From positions 1-18,461 of the forward strand of contig DAOUFU010000018.1 of NCBI GenBank assembly GCA_034429275.1: a DNA stretch of 18,461 nucleotides, read 5' to 3'. The stretch is from DAOUFU01 sp034429275 (GTDB lineage: Bacteria; Chloroflexota; Anaerolineae; Aggregatilineales; Aggregatilineaceae). Both the position numbers and the translations under genes were made by a program. Under the pieces are notes generated by a model. The model ran no database searches. It was given only the letters and a program-made list of their open reading frames with translations, and was not told the DNA's origin. Every line of letters starts with the position of its first letter. Within the stretch, counting starts at the first letter, position 1. Shown here piece after piece: positions 7,202 to 14,419 of the stretch.

Positions 7202-7236
7202 CCCTGCATCCGCGGATGCAGGGTATCCGCGGATGC
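7202..7236. repeat. Palindrome cluster with an ATCCGCGGAT core
   Basis: CCCTGCATCCG followed by its exact complement forms a perfect 22-bp palindrome at 7202-7223. The core ATCCGCGGAT recurs at 7225-7234, 17 bp on. No T-run follows, so it is not a simple terminator. It could be a paired binding site or a structured transcript end for the VTT-like gene. Confidence 0.5.
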
Positions 7237-7245
7237 TCAAGCACT

Positions 7246-7477
7246 TTGGCCAATTGATCGGATATGAGAGGGTGAGCCATTGGCCTCACCCCCGCGCGGC
7301 CAAAACCGGGCCGCTCCGCCCCCTCTCCGAAAATTTTCGGAGAGGGGGCAGACCAAGCGCCTCCCATGAGGCGCGCAGGTCGGGGGTGAGGCCAGACTCT
7401 CGCGGGTCACCATAGCCGGGTATTTTCTCAACGTGCACGAGCGTGCGGCGAAACAGCGGTGTGAACTTTCGTGAAAT
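7246..7477 (+). repeat. Dispersed promoter-associated repeat, copy 3 (most complete)
   Basis: This 232-bp copy is collinear with copy 1. The left flank is TTGGCCAATTGATCGGATAT. The core at 7282-7393 has ends GGCCTCACCCCC and GGGGGTGAGGCC. The central 30-bp perfect palindrome is at 7319-7348 (arms CCCCCTCTCCGAAAA and TTTTCGGAGAGGGGG), followed by the inner hairpin GCGCCTC-CCAT-GAGGCGC. The right flank runs to GAACTTTCGTGAAAT. It fills most of the gap between the VTT-like and DUF362 genes and points toward the latter. It encodes no protein. Confidence 0.88.
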
Positions 7478-7499
7478 ACACCCCTCACCTGCCCCACCA

Positions 7500-7528
7500 T
7501 AGACATTCGGCTCGACGTCCGGTATACT
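7500..7528 (+). promoter_or_regulatory. Sigma-70-type promoter for the DUF362 gene
   Basis: TAGACA (7500-7505), 17 bp and TATACT (7523-7528) match five of six consensus bases in each box. The -35 box begins 22 bp after repeat copy 3 ends, almost the same geometry as copy 1 and the EF-G-like promoter. The predicted leader is about 100 nt. Confidence 0.65.
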
Positions 7529-7635
7529 GCTGTGCAATAATAAAGTCGGCAGATATCTACAATATCCGGCCCCGCGTGTTCCAGTGAAATGCACCCGGCG
7601 CCGGGCACGCTCAGCTACCGAGAGGAAACATACCC

Positions 7636-8862
7636 ATGGCAGAATTCCCCGGCAAGGGTAAAGTCGCCATCGTCCGCACTCAGCCCGATACCGTACTCGA
7701 CGACGTGCGCCAGGTCATGCGCCTGGCCGGGTACGAACAGGCGCTCCCCAAAGACAAAGACACCATCCTCAAGATCAACATCTCGTGGGACACCTGGTAT
7801 CCGGCCTGTTCCAGCACGCCCTGGCAAATCGAGGGCGTGATCCAGGAACTTCAGTCGGCTGGCTATGGCAAGATCGTCGCAGGGCACAACGATACGGTGG
7901 TGGTCGATGCCCGCGTGGGCGAGACCAACAACAAGCATCGCTATGTGACCGACAAATACGGCCTGGAAAACTGGCACCTCTATGAGCCGCAGTTCCGATG
8001 GGTGCGTTACGAACCCAAAGAGCCGTTCCTGGTGCTGGACCGGGTATATCCCGAAGGGGTTTATATCCCCGAAGTGTTCTACGGGCGCAATATCATTCAA
8101 CTGCCCACCGTCAAGACTCACGTCTTCACCACCATCACCGGCGCGATGAAAAACGCGTTTGGCGGGCTGTTGGGCCGCAAGCGCCACTGGACCCACTCGG
8201 TGATCCACGAGACGGTAGTGGACCTGCTGCAAATCCAGCAGGATGTGCATACCGGCATCTTTGCGGTGATGGACGGCACCTTCGCGGGCGATGGGCCGGG
8301 GCCGCGCGCCATGCGCGTGCACGAGAAAGACATCCTGCTGGCGAGCGCCGACCAGGTGGCGATTGACGCCATCAGCGCCTATTTGCAGGGGTTCGACCCC
8401 ATGTCGCTCGATTTCATCCGGCTGGGCCACGAACGCGGCCTGGGCGTCGGCGACCCCGCCGAAATCCAGATCGAGGGCGTGCCGCTCAAAGACATCGAGC
8501 GCTTCGGCTTCGTCCAGGAAGACACCTTCGCCAGCAAAGGCCAGAAGATGATCTATCACGGCTGGCTGAAGGGCTTCGAGGGGCTGCTGCTGCGCACGCC
8601 GCTCGTGCCCTGGAGCTATGCGGCCAGCAACATCTACCACAACTACTACTGGTATCCCTTCGTGGGGCGTCCGCGCGTGCAGGAAGCGCTGAACACAAAA
8701 TGGGGCCGCCTGTTCGCCCAGTATGGCAACGGCGAAGTCGTCATGCCCGGCGTAGACCCGGAGGACGTCAAAAAGCTGGCGTTTGCGGGGGCGATCACGG
8801 CGGGCGGCGCGCTGTTCCTGGGCGCGCAACTGCTGGGCCGGCTGATGGGCCGCCGCGAATAA
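7636..8862 (+). CDS. DUF362-family protein
   Basis: This 408-residue protein has the DUF362 pattern. It starts with KVAIVRTQPDT and a segment DTILKINISWD, where the family usually has a strand ending in Lys-Asn/Pro. The hallmark IIQLPTVKTHVFTTITGAMKNAFGGLLG is at about 153-180 with Lys160-Thr-His162, and VMDGTFAGDGPGP follows. DUF362 proteins are of uncertain function; many carry ferredoxin-like clusters, but no CxxCxxC motif is present here. The last 25 or so residues are hydrophobic (LAFAGAITAGGALFLGAQLL), suggesting a C-terminal membrane anchor with the domain in the cytoplasm. AGAGGA nine bases upstream fixes the start. It is monocistronic between its own promoter and terminator. Confidence 0.85.
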   Translation: MAEFPGKGKVAIVRTQPDTVLDDVRQVMRLAGYEQALPKDKDTILKINISWDTWYPACSSTPWQIEGVIQELQSAGYGKIVAGHNDTVVVDARVGETNNKHRYVTDKYGLENWHLYEPQFRWVRYEPKEPFLVLDRVYPEGVYIPEVFYGRNIIQLPTVKTHVFTTITGAMKNAFGGLLGRKRHWTHSVIHETVVDLLQIQQDVHTGIFAVMDGTFAGDGPGPRAMRVHEKDILLASADQVAIDAISAYLQGFDPMSLDFIRLGHERGLGVGDPAEIQIEGVPLKDIERFGFVQEDTFASKGQKMIYHGWLKGFEGLLLRTPLVPWSYAASNIYHNYYWYPFVGRPRVQEALNTKWGRLFAQYGNGEVVMPGVDPEDVKKLAFAGAITAGGALFLGAQLLGRLMGRRE

Positions 8863-8893
8863 TAACCGGGGCCTTCACCCCGCGACCGAGACG

Positions 8894-8923
8894 AGAGGCG
8901 CTGCGATCAGCGCCTCTTTTTTT
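8894..8923 (+). terminator. Intrinsic terminator after the DUF362 gene
   Basis: A 10-bp perfect stem, AGAGGCGCTG (8894-8903) with CAGCGCCTCT (8908-8917) and a CGAT loop, runs into a T-run ending at 8923. GAGGCGCTG/CAGCGCCTC is identical to the terminator after the EF-G-like gene. Confidence 0.92.
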
Positions 8924-9087
8924 GTGTGTGCCGGGCGCGCCGACTGGCGCGTTTTTGTGATCAGGCCCACACTTATCAAAATTGTAAAGAAAACTGGGCG
9001 TACAGCGCGTGAACGGGCTGCGCGCGTTCACCGCCGACCCACGACAAGACGCACCACCTTCGCGGCCTGGTTCAGGAGAAGCTTGAT

Positions 9088-9462
9088 ATGCCGGTTCAGC
9101 TAGAATGGCTCGCTGATCACCCTGTCATCATGCTGACATACAGCGGCGTGCTGACCGCCCAGGAATATCGCGCCATGCTGGGCAAGCGCGCCACCATGCT
9201 CGGCAAAGGGGGCGACTCGCTGATCGTGGTGGCGGATGTCACCCGGTTCGAGGCGTTCACCGCGCCAGAACAGGCGCGCGGTCCCGGCGTGCTGGCACAT
9301 CCCCGCGTGAAGCGCCTGGTGCTGGTGCTGCCGCCGCGCCTCTACCAGATGGTCGCCCGCACCACCGCCCAGCCCGCCAACCCGGATCACCGCGTGCTTT
9401 TCTGCCGGTCCGTTGAGCAAGCGCTGGGGCTGATTCAATCGCTGCGCGCGCGCCCGGAATAA
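9088..9462 (+). CDS. Hypothetical protein, possibly STAS/SpoIIAA-like fold
   Basis: This 124-residue soluble protein has no signal peptide or membrane segment. The opening pattern (LEWLADHPVIMLTYSGVLTAQEYRAML, then LIVVADVTRFEAFT) alternates beta and alpha like SpoIIAA/STAS-like proteins, where a strand ending in Tyr-x-Gly is followed by a helix and a second strand. Two more strands (KRLVLVLPPRL and HRVLFCRSVEQAL) complete a plausible small alpha/beta domain. I see no catalytic motif and the family call is weak. AGGAGA eight bases before the ATG supports the start. It follows a gap of about 225 bp in which I see no clear promoter. It converges with the lipoprotein gene on the hairpin at 9477-9502. 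Confidence 0.75.
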   Translation: MPVQLEWLADHPVIMLTYSGVLTAQEYRAMLGKRATMLGKGGDSLIVVADVTRFEAFTAPEQARGPGVLAHPRVKRLVLVLPPRLYQMVARTTAQPANPDHRVLFCRSVEQALGLIQSLRARPE

Positions 9463-9476
9463 CCGGCCCAAAACCA

Positions 9477-9502
9477 AAGACCCGGTCAGCATACCGGGTC
9501 TT
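9477..9502. terminator. Shared hairpin between convergent genes
   Basis: A perfect 10-bp stem, AAGACCCGGT (9477-9486) with ACCGGGTCTT (9493-9502), has a 6-nt loop. Going minus-ward it is followed by TTTGGTTTT, giving a fair terminator for the lipoprotein gene. Going plus-ward the T-tract is poor. Confidence 0.6.
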
Positions 9503-9555
9503 GTGGATCGCGGCACCGGGTTCAGGCCGCGCGTTGGGCATCCCTCAACCGGGGG

Positions 9556-10077
9556 CTATTTGCCTTCGCCTTCGGCAGCTTCGCCTTCGGCTTCAGCTTC
9601 GCCTTCGGCAGCCTCGCCGCCGAGCACACCGAAGACCGATTTGCTCGTCACGCACCAATCGTCACCCTTCTTGTCCATGTAGAGGATGACCAGGGTGCCG
9701 AGCTTATCCGACAGTTCGTATTCAACTTCGAGGTCAGTCGGGTTGGCAGCAGCGCCTTCCTGGGTGAACTTGTAGCTGAACGCGCCGGTAACGATGACTT
9801 CCTTGTTGTTCATGCCCTTGCCAATGTCGTATTTGAGATCGACATTCTTGGTATCGATCTCCATATTGGGATACTGACTGGCATACGCCGCCACCACGGA
9901 TTCAGTCAGGGCAGCGGATTCTTCATCGCAGGCCAGGGCTTGCGCTTCTTCGACCTTGCCAGCGAGCACGGCGTCCATGTACTCTTTCGCTTTGTCCGGC
10001 GATTCCGAATCGCAGGCGGTCAGCAGTACAGGCATGATCAGCAGCGCAACCAGCAGGAACCCTAACCGTTTTTTCAT
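9556..10077 (-). CDS. Small lipoprotein with an acidic low-complexity tail
   Basis: This 173-residue protein has a classic lipoprotein signal: MKKR, a hydrophobic stretch to residue 18, then the lipobox LTAC with Cys22 as the lipidation site. The mature domain (about residues 27-150) begins with a helix of the form KAKEYMDAVLAGKVEEA and continues with beta strands, resembling NTF2-like/DUF4878-type extracytoplasmic domains. Two Cys (49 and about 142) could form a disulfide. The C-terminus from about residue 153 is made only of Gly, Glu and Ala plus a final Lys, encoded by a tandemly repetitive stretch at 9556-9616. It should be tethered outside the membrane; its role is unknown. GGGGAG lies about 11 bases before the ATG, slightly far. 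Confidence 0.88.
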   Translation of the reverse strand: MKKRLGFLLVALLIMPVLLTACDSESPDKAKEYMDAVLAGKVEEAQALACDEESAALTESVVAAYASQYPNMEIDTKNVDLKYDIGKGMNNKEVIVTGAFSYKFTQEGAAANPTDLEVEYELSDKLGTLVILYMDKKGDDWCVTSKSVFGVLGGEAAEGEAEAEGEAAEGEGK

Positions 10078-10141
10078 GATCTGTCTATCTCCCCTCTATC
10101 GGCTTACGTGCAGCGCGGAAAACGGCTCTTAGAACGCGACG

Positions 10142-10170
10142 ATAATACTGCTTTGTGGCCTCCGGCGCAA
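10142..10170 (-). promoter_or_regulatory. Candidate promoter for the lipoprotein gene
   Basis: On the minus strand, TTGCGC (10170-10165), 17 bp and TATTAT (10147-10142) lie about 65 bp before the ATG at 10077. This gives the lipoprotein a promoter of its own, separate from the gene upstream. Confidence 0.5.
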
Positions 10171-10259
10171 TATGCACCGGGGTGGAATTCGCCCCCAAAG
10201 TGCCGAGTGTCATGCCAAATTGCGGACATAAAGCGCGTGGGCTGTGCCGTCACCGCGGG

Positions 10260-11183
10260 TCAAAGCCGCACACTCAGCGCAGCGACGGCTTCCGGCCACG
10301 CCGCCAGCCGCTTCTTTTTGAGGTTCTCGCGCAGCACCCAGGCCACATCACGATCGCCCCAGGCCGCCCAGGCGTGCATCTGCGCGAAACCCGCTTCCGG
10401 CGCGGCGGCAGTCACCACGCTGACCGTATAGCCCAGCGCCTGGCGCAACACGCGCGCCGCCTCGCCACGCTTTGCCTCCGCCGATAGATCGCGCAGGTAG
10501 GCCATCGCCGGGTAGTGCAGGTCAAGCGCGGCCTGGGCATGACCCGGCGCGCGCAGCAGGGCAGGCTCTGCCACACCCGCCACCAAAGCGCGCCACTGCC
10601 AGGCGTCGGCATCCGGCACACAGCGCATCATGCGCCGCAGCGTGCCCTCCCACGCGCGCTCCAACATGCGCTGAAGGCCCATCGCCGCCGCCTCGCGGAC
10701 TCGCCACAGCGGGCTGCTGGCCAGCGCCAGCAGGGTCGCCACGCCCGCCTCGATGTGCTGAAAGCAGGCCGCCCATTCGCCCCAGGCCACCGCCCCGACC
10801 ACCTGTGGAATTTGCAGCGGCGAATCCGCGTCGTGCCCGAAGGATTCGGGCGGGTAGCGGTGCATCAGTTGCCACAGCAGCCATTCGAGCGCAACATAGC
10901 TGGCCCGCAGCGAGACATCTGGAGCGCGGCTCAGCGCGGCGACCTCGTCGGCAAATGCGGCGATCATTTCCAGGTTGCTGCGTGGGCCGGGCAGCGCGCA
11001 GTGATCGAGCAGGTAGTCTTCGAGCGCGGTGACATCGGGATCGATCAGGTGAGGCCGAAGCTGGGCGTTGAGGCTGTAGCGCGCCTGCTGGAATTCGCTG
11101 GGCGAGAGCAGCCCAGGGCTGGTCAGCGCTGCCAGCAGCAGGGGGCGCAGTTCGGCGCGGTGCGTTTCTCGTTTGGATGCCAT
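10260..11183 (-). CDS. Hypothetical helical protein, possibly HEAT-like repeats
   Basis: This 307-residue soluble protein is rich in Ala, Leu, Arg and Trp and appears all-helical. Several segments look like antiparallel helix pairs of HEAT-type repeats: VATLLALASSPLWRVREAAAMGLQRML (about 148-174), a pair around EAKRGEAARVLRQALGYTVSVV, and a last one around DRDVAWVLRENLKKKRL. The N-terminal half has helices but no clear repeat. HEAT-like arrays usually bind proteins or nucleic acid; no catalytic motif is visible. The ATG at 11183 has only a weak upstream AGGA. It is divergent from the DUF4177-like gene across just 63 bp, so the two may share control. I cannot name a family with confidence. Confidence 0.75.
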   Translation of the reverse strand: MASKRETHRAELRPLLLAALTSPGLLSPSEFQQARYSLNAQLRPHLIDPDVTALEDYLLDHCALPGPRSNLEMIAAFADEVAALSRAPDVSLRASYVALEWLLWQLMHRYPPESFGHDADSPLQIPQVVGAVAWGEWAACFQHIEAGVATLLALASSPLWRVREAAAMGLQRMLERAWEGTLRRMMRCVPDADAWQWRALVAGVAEPALLRAPGHAQAALDLHYPAMAYLRDLSAEAKRGEAARVLRQALGYTVSVVTAAAPEAGFAQMHAWAAWGDRDVAWVLRENLKKKRLAAWPEAVAALSVRL

Positions 11184-11246
11184 TCTGTGTACAATCCTGG
11201 TAAATGAGCAGGTCTATCACCTGGCTGCTGCACCGAAGGAAGCACG

Positions 11247-11504
11247 ATGTCTGAATTTACCGCCTGGGAATACTGTGAGCTGCGGCAGGAAATCGCGCAA
11301 GGCGTGATGCACCGCCAGTATATCCTGTTTTACCGCGCAGGTGAACTGAGCACCGAAACCCTCATCCACAACCGCGACAGCGCCATCGCCACCCTGGGCC
11401 TCGAAGGCTGGGAAATGGTGGGCACCGTCGGGTCGTTCGAGCACGACAGCTCCGGGTTCCGCATCTTCTTCAAGCGGGCCATCCGCGGCAGCGCGCAGAA
11501 ATAG
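11247..11504 (+). CDS. DUF4177-like small protein
   Basis: This 85-residue protein follows the DUF4177 pattern. It has an N-terminal strand with WEYCEL, a middle strand YILFY, then the diagnostic helix-turn IATLGLEGWEMVGTV (about 47-61) and a final strand ending in FFKR. This family is a small alpha/beta domain of unknown function. There is no signal peptide. GAAGGAA five bases before the ATG fixes the start. It is the first of three plus-strand genes of unknown function and is divergent from the helical protein at 10260-11183. TACAAT at about 11189-11194 is a possible -10 box with no clear -35 partner. Confidence 0.8.
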   Translation: MSEFTAWEYCELRQEIAQGVMHRQYILFYRAGELSTETLIHNRDSAIATLGLEGWEMVGTVGSFEHDSSGFRIFFKRAIRGSAQK

Positions 11505-11564
11505 CCGGGCAACCAACCGCCCACCTGGACCTGGGGACGTGAGCAAAGGTTGACCCAGGTTTTG

Positions 11565-11584
11565 AGCACCCCTGAGGGTGCTTT
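11565..11584 (+). terminator. Weak hairpin after the DUF4177-like gene
   Basis: AGCACCC (11565-11571) pairs with GGGTGCT (11576-11582) around CTGA, followed by only two extra T. A longer alternative stem pairs CCTGAGGGTGC with GCACCCTTCAGG some 20 bp on. It may be an attenuating hairpin rather than a strong terminator. Confidence 0.35.
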
Positions 11585-11633
11585 GCCCTCCCTGAGCCTG
11601 CACCCTTCAGGGCCAGGCGATGCCGGAGATTTT

Positions 11634-11662
11634 CTGCGCCCACATTCAGAACGCGGTATGAT
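11634..11662 (+). promoter_or_regulatory. Candidate promoter for the gene at 11715
   Basis: CTGCGC (11634-11639), 17 bp and TATGAT (11657-11662) resemble the TTGCGC-N17 promoters at 4197 and 10142. The start codon lies about 50 bp downstream. Confidence 0.38.
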
Positions 11663-11714
11663 TGAGCGCAGCGCCTACCTCATCGGCAGCGGCGAACAGC
11701 CGAGCGAGCAATCC

Positions 11715-12275
11715 ATGACCCAAGTGCTCTCCAACGACCAGGTGACTCAGATCATCCAGACAACCATGATCGTGCTGTTGGCCCGGCCCGAACTCAAGCC
11801 AGACTGGCAAATCAACCTGGCCGCCCTGCTCCAGCAGGCGCGCGACGAAGAGCTGGAAGATGAGATGCTGTTTGTAGCCGCCGTGCTCAGCCTGCTCCAT
11901 TCGCCCGGCGATACCTTGCCCACCGGCACTGTGTACGACTCGGCGTGGCGCGCGCTGCTCTCGGCCCTGCAAACCGGCATCGTGCAGGAAGTGGGCGAAA
12001 GCGAATCCGAATCCTTCACGCTCGAAAACCTGCTCGAATCGGTGGCGCAGGCTGTCGTGACCATCATGCGCCACGAGCCATCGCGGGCCGGTCAACTGGC
12101 CGAAGAGGTGCGCGCCATCCGGTCCTCGTCCGTCGAAGCCGGGATCGAGCCGCTGGTCACATGGCTGGATGATGTGCTGCTGCTGCTCGATGGTCGTTCG
12201 CCGGCGACCTTGAACTCGCGCCACACCGAGATGTTCGAGCGCTACTGGCGCTTCATCGTGGACCGGCTTGGCTGA
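11715..12275 (+). CDS. Hypothetical all-helical protein
   Basis: This is 186 residues from the ATG at 11715, which has GAGCGAG upstream. The frame stays open upstream to a TTG at 11550, but that would cover the candidate hairpin and promoter and has no ribosome-binding site; an ATG at 11658 is another option. The protein is soluble, acidic and mainly helical, with segments QVTQIIQTTMIVLLARPEL, INLAALLQQARDEELEDEML and LENLLESVAQAVVTIMRH. It ends in HTEMFERYWRFIVDRLG. I recognise no domain or catalytic motif. It may be transcribed with the membrane protein that starts 46 bp after its stop. Confidence 0.72.
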   Translation: MTQVLSNDQVTQIIQTTMIVLLARPELKPDWQINLAALLQQARDEELEDEMLFVAAVLSLLHSPGDTLPTGTVYDSAWRALLSALQTGIVQEVGESESESFTLENLLESVAQAVVTIMRHEPSRAGQLAEEVRAIRSSSVEAGIEPLVTWLDDVLLLLDGRSPATLNSRHTEMFERYWRFIVDRLG

Positions 12276-12321
12276 ACCTGTCCGGCTCATTCACCGATTT
12301 GTGAAAAGCGGAGGGCATGAG

Positions 12322-13329
12322 ATGCGCAGATTTTTGATCATGCTGATCGGACTGGGGCTGTTGGCAGCGGGCGCGGCACTGCTCTGGCTGTCCATTGGCC
12401 CCCAGCCCACCGAATCCCGCACGACCGGCGGGGTGCTGTTCACCCAGCAGGAACTTGCCGCGCAGGGGGCCAGCCCGATGCTCGGCACGATGACCGATGC
12501 GCCGATCGGCGGCATGGCCGCCATCCCGATGGAGGTCGAATTGAGCGCGCCGGTCCTGCAAGACCTGGCCATGCTGGAACAGGCGGAAGTCGTCGAAAGT
12601 CCACCCACCGTGCCGATGGGTACGATGGAGTTCGCAGGCCCGCCGCTGACCACCGATATCATGCTCGACAGTGAGATGGCGATCGCGGTCGCGCCGGTAG
12701 CGGGCGCGGCAGATACGCCGGCTCCCGACGGACAGGGCGGCATGGGCGGCGCGGCCACCGGCTATGAGCAGCGCGTGGTTGAGCTGGAATGGCCCGCCGA
12801 GTTCCAGGTGGGTCGGGCGGGGTTGGTGCGCGTCAAGCTCAAGATGCTGGCCGGGGGCGCGCTCCAACCGGTGGCAGAGATCGGCAGCAACGAGGTGCTC
12901 GCCACGCCGATCTTGATCGCGGACCGCTACGACGATTATGACGCCCTGGTGACCGCTTCGATTGTCGCGCCCGATTTCGCGCTGAGCAGCAGCAGCCCGC
13001 CTACTCAGATGCTGCAGCGCGGCGGCGAGGTCGAATGGCGCTGGACGCTCGAATCCGACGAGGCGCACACCTCGCTGATCACGCTGGGGCTGGCGATCAC
13101 CTGGCAGGCTCGCACGCCCGGCGTGCCGCCCGGCCCGGTCAACGTGCCAATCTGGGGCCAGGCGCTCGAAGTCGAGGTCAATCACGTCTTTGGGCTGATC
13201 ACCGTGCCGCAGGCCAGCATTCTGGGCACGGCGCTGGCACTGTTGGGGCTGCTGGCGCAGTACCCGCTGCTCTCGAAGATCGTCGAGCTGCTGCTCGACA
13301 GCCTGTTCTCGCGCCGCAGCAGGGCATAG
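12322..13329 (+). CDS. Membrane-anchored Met-rich protein of unknown function
   Basis: This is 335 residues from the ATG at 12322, chosen for GGAGGG six bases upstream; a longer frame from 12268 overlaps the previous gene and lacks a site. Residues 4-25 form an N-terminal signal anchor and about 300-320 form a second membrane helix (ILGTALALLGLLAQYPLL). It ends in a basic tail, RRSRA. The loop between them should be outside the cell. Its first part (53-141) is low-complexity, rich in Pro, Ala and Gly with ten Met. Its second part (about 148-290) looks like a beta-sandwich, with strands such as RVVELEWPAEFQVG and EVEWRWTLESDE. No catalytic motif is visible. A surface scaffold or sensor is possible but unproven. 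Confidence 0.78.
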   Translation: MRRFLIMLIGLGLLAAGAALLWLSIGPQPTESRTTGGVLFTQQELAAQGASPMLGTMTDAPIGGMAAIPMEVELSAPVLQDLAMLEQAEVVESPPTVPMGTMEFAGPPLTTDIMLDSEMAIAVAPVAGAADTPAPDGQGGMGGAATGYEQRVVELEWPAEFQVGRAGLVRVKLKMLAGGALQPVAEIGSNEVLATPILIADRYDDYDALVTASIVAPDFALSSSSPPTQMLQRGGEVEWRWTLESDEAHTSLITLGLAITWQARTPGVPPGPVNVPIWGQALEVEVNHVFGLITVPQASILGTALALLGLLAQYPLLSKIVELLLDSLFSRRSRA

Positions 13330-13379
13330 AAACGGCAGCGCCGGGTAGCTGCCTCTGGTGAAGCAGCGGCCTTATGCTC

Positions 13380-13385
13380 TATAAT
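13380..13385 (+). promoter_or_regulatory. Perfect -10 box upstream of the PIG-L gene
   Basis: TATAAT lies about 120 bp before the ATG at 13507. The best -35 candidate is TGGTGA at 18 bp, which is weak. Confidence 0.45.
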
Positions 13386-13417
13386 GGAGACGTCGTACAT
13401 TGAGAGCATGTTCCGGC

Positions 13418-13444
13418 AGGGGCGGGTTTCATCAACTCGCCCCT
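13418..13444 (+). other. Hairpin in the predicted leader of the PIG-L gene
   Basis: AGGGGCGGGTT (13418-13428) pairs with AACTCGCCCCT (13434-13444) around a TCATC loop. This gives 11 pairs with one G-U wobble. It has no T-run, so it is a leader structure rather than a clear terminator. It lies between the -10 box at 13380 and the start codon. Confidence 0.5.
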
Positions 13445-13506
13445 CCGTGGTTTGAACATGGACCACAACCGCCTGACCTGTGTTCGTTCTTGTGAGTAAG
13501 GCAGAT

Positions 13507-14394
13507 ATGACATCCAACCCAACCCCCACTCCCTTTCGTCTGCTGCTCAGTTTCGCCCACCCCGACGACGAGTCGTTCGGCATGGGCGCGACCATCGCCA
13601 AATATGCCCACCAGGGCGTGCAGATTGCGCTCATCTGCTCGACCAACGGCGACGTGGGCAGTGTCGATCCTGAATTCCTCAATGGGTACACTTCGGTGGC
13701 CGAACGGCGGCTGGACGAGTTGCGGTGCGCCGCCCGCACACTGGGCATCAGCGAAGTCATCACCTACGGCTACCGCGACAGCGGCATGATGGGCACGCCC
13801 GACAATCAACATCCCGACTGCCTGTGGCAGGCCGACGAAGACGTCGTGACGAAGCGCATCGTGGGCGACATCCGCCGCCTGCGTCCGCACGTAGTGGTGA
13901 CCTTCGACGAGTTCGGCGGCTACGGCCACCCGGACCACATCTACATGCACCGCGCAACCACCAGGGCCTTCCACCTGGCGGGCGATCCCAGCGCCTACCC
14001 GGACCAGATCGCGGCAGGGTTAGCGCCCTGGCAGCCCGACAAGCTCTATTACAACACCTTCCCCAAGACGCCCCTGCGCATCCGGCTGTGGCTGGCCCGT
14101 CTGCGCGGCGAAGACCCGCGCCACATGGGCAAAAACCGCGATCTCGACCTGCAAGAGGCGCTCGATCGTGCGCCACACAGTGACGCGCGCATCAGCGTAG
14201 CCGCTCACCACCGCGCCTGGGATGAAGCTGCTGCCTGCCATGCCAGCCAGCTCAATCCGCGCCACACCAATACCCTGATGGACTACCTTCAGCGCGTGTT
14301 CATCCGGCACCAGGACTTCACGCGGGCTTATCCGCCGCGCAACGGCGAGCGTCTGGAGCGCGACCTGTTCGAGGGCATCAACCCGCGCCCCTGA
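13507..14394 (+). CDS. PIG-L/LmbE-family deacetylase
   Basis: This is 295 residues from the ATG at 13507 (AAGG five bases upstream). Two GTG codons upstream in frame are less likely. It has the family's metal motif AHPDDE (17-22) near the N-terminus and the second motif GYGHPDH (138-144). By comparison with MshB, His18, Asp21 and His144 should bind zinc and Asp20 should be the general base. ERRLDELRCAARTLGI and YGYRDSGM are also typical. Enzymes of this family remove acetyl groups from GlcNAc-containing small molecules such as mycothiol and bacillithiol precursors, or from glycolipids. The substrate here is unknown and no thiol-biosynthesis genes are adjacent. There is no signal peptide, so it should act in the cytoplasm. 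Confidence 0.92.
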   Translation: MTSNPTPTPFRLLLSFAHPDDESFGMGATIAKYAHQGVQIALICSTNGDVGSVDPEFLNGYTSVAERRLDELRCAARTLGISEVITYGYRDSGMMGTPDNQHPDCLWQADEDVVTKRIVGDIRRLRPHVVVTFDEFGGYGHPDHIYMHRATTRAFHLAGDPSAYPDQIAAGLAPWQPDKLYYNTFPKTPLRIRLWLARLRGEDPRHMGKNRDLDLQEALDRAPHSDARISVAAHHRAWDEAAACHASQLNPRHTNTLMDYLQRVFIRHQDFTRAYPPRNGERLERDLFEGINPRP

Positions 14395-14419
14395 CACTGA
14401 TCCGGGTGAAAAACGAATC

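Noticed and set aside
7615..8829. A 404-codon minus-strand frame
   Set aside because: It is antisense to the DUF362 gene, which has a ribosome-binding site, promoter and terminator.
11550..11714. Near-duplicate MTQVLS coding at 11550 and 11715
   Set aside because: The first copy starts with TTG, has no ribosome-binding site and lies across a hairpin and candidate promoter. A short TGACCCA repeat is likely coincidental or a small local duplication.
13507..14394. A mycothiol or bacillithiol pathway assignment for the PIG-L protein
   Set aside because: The zinc motifs fit the family, but no ligase or glycosyltransferase partner is adjacent and the family covers many substrates.
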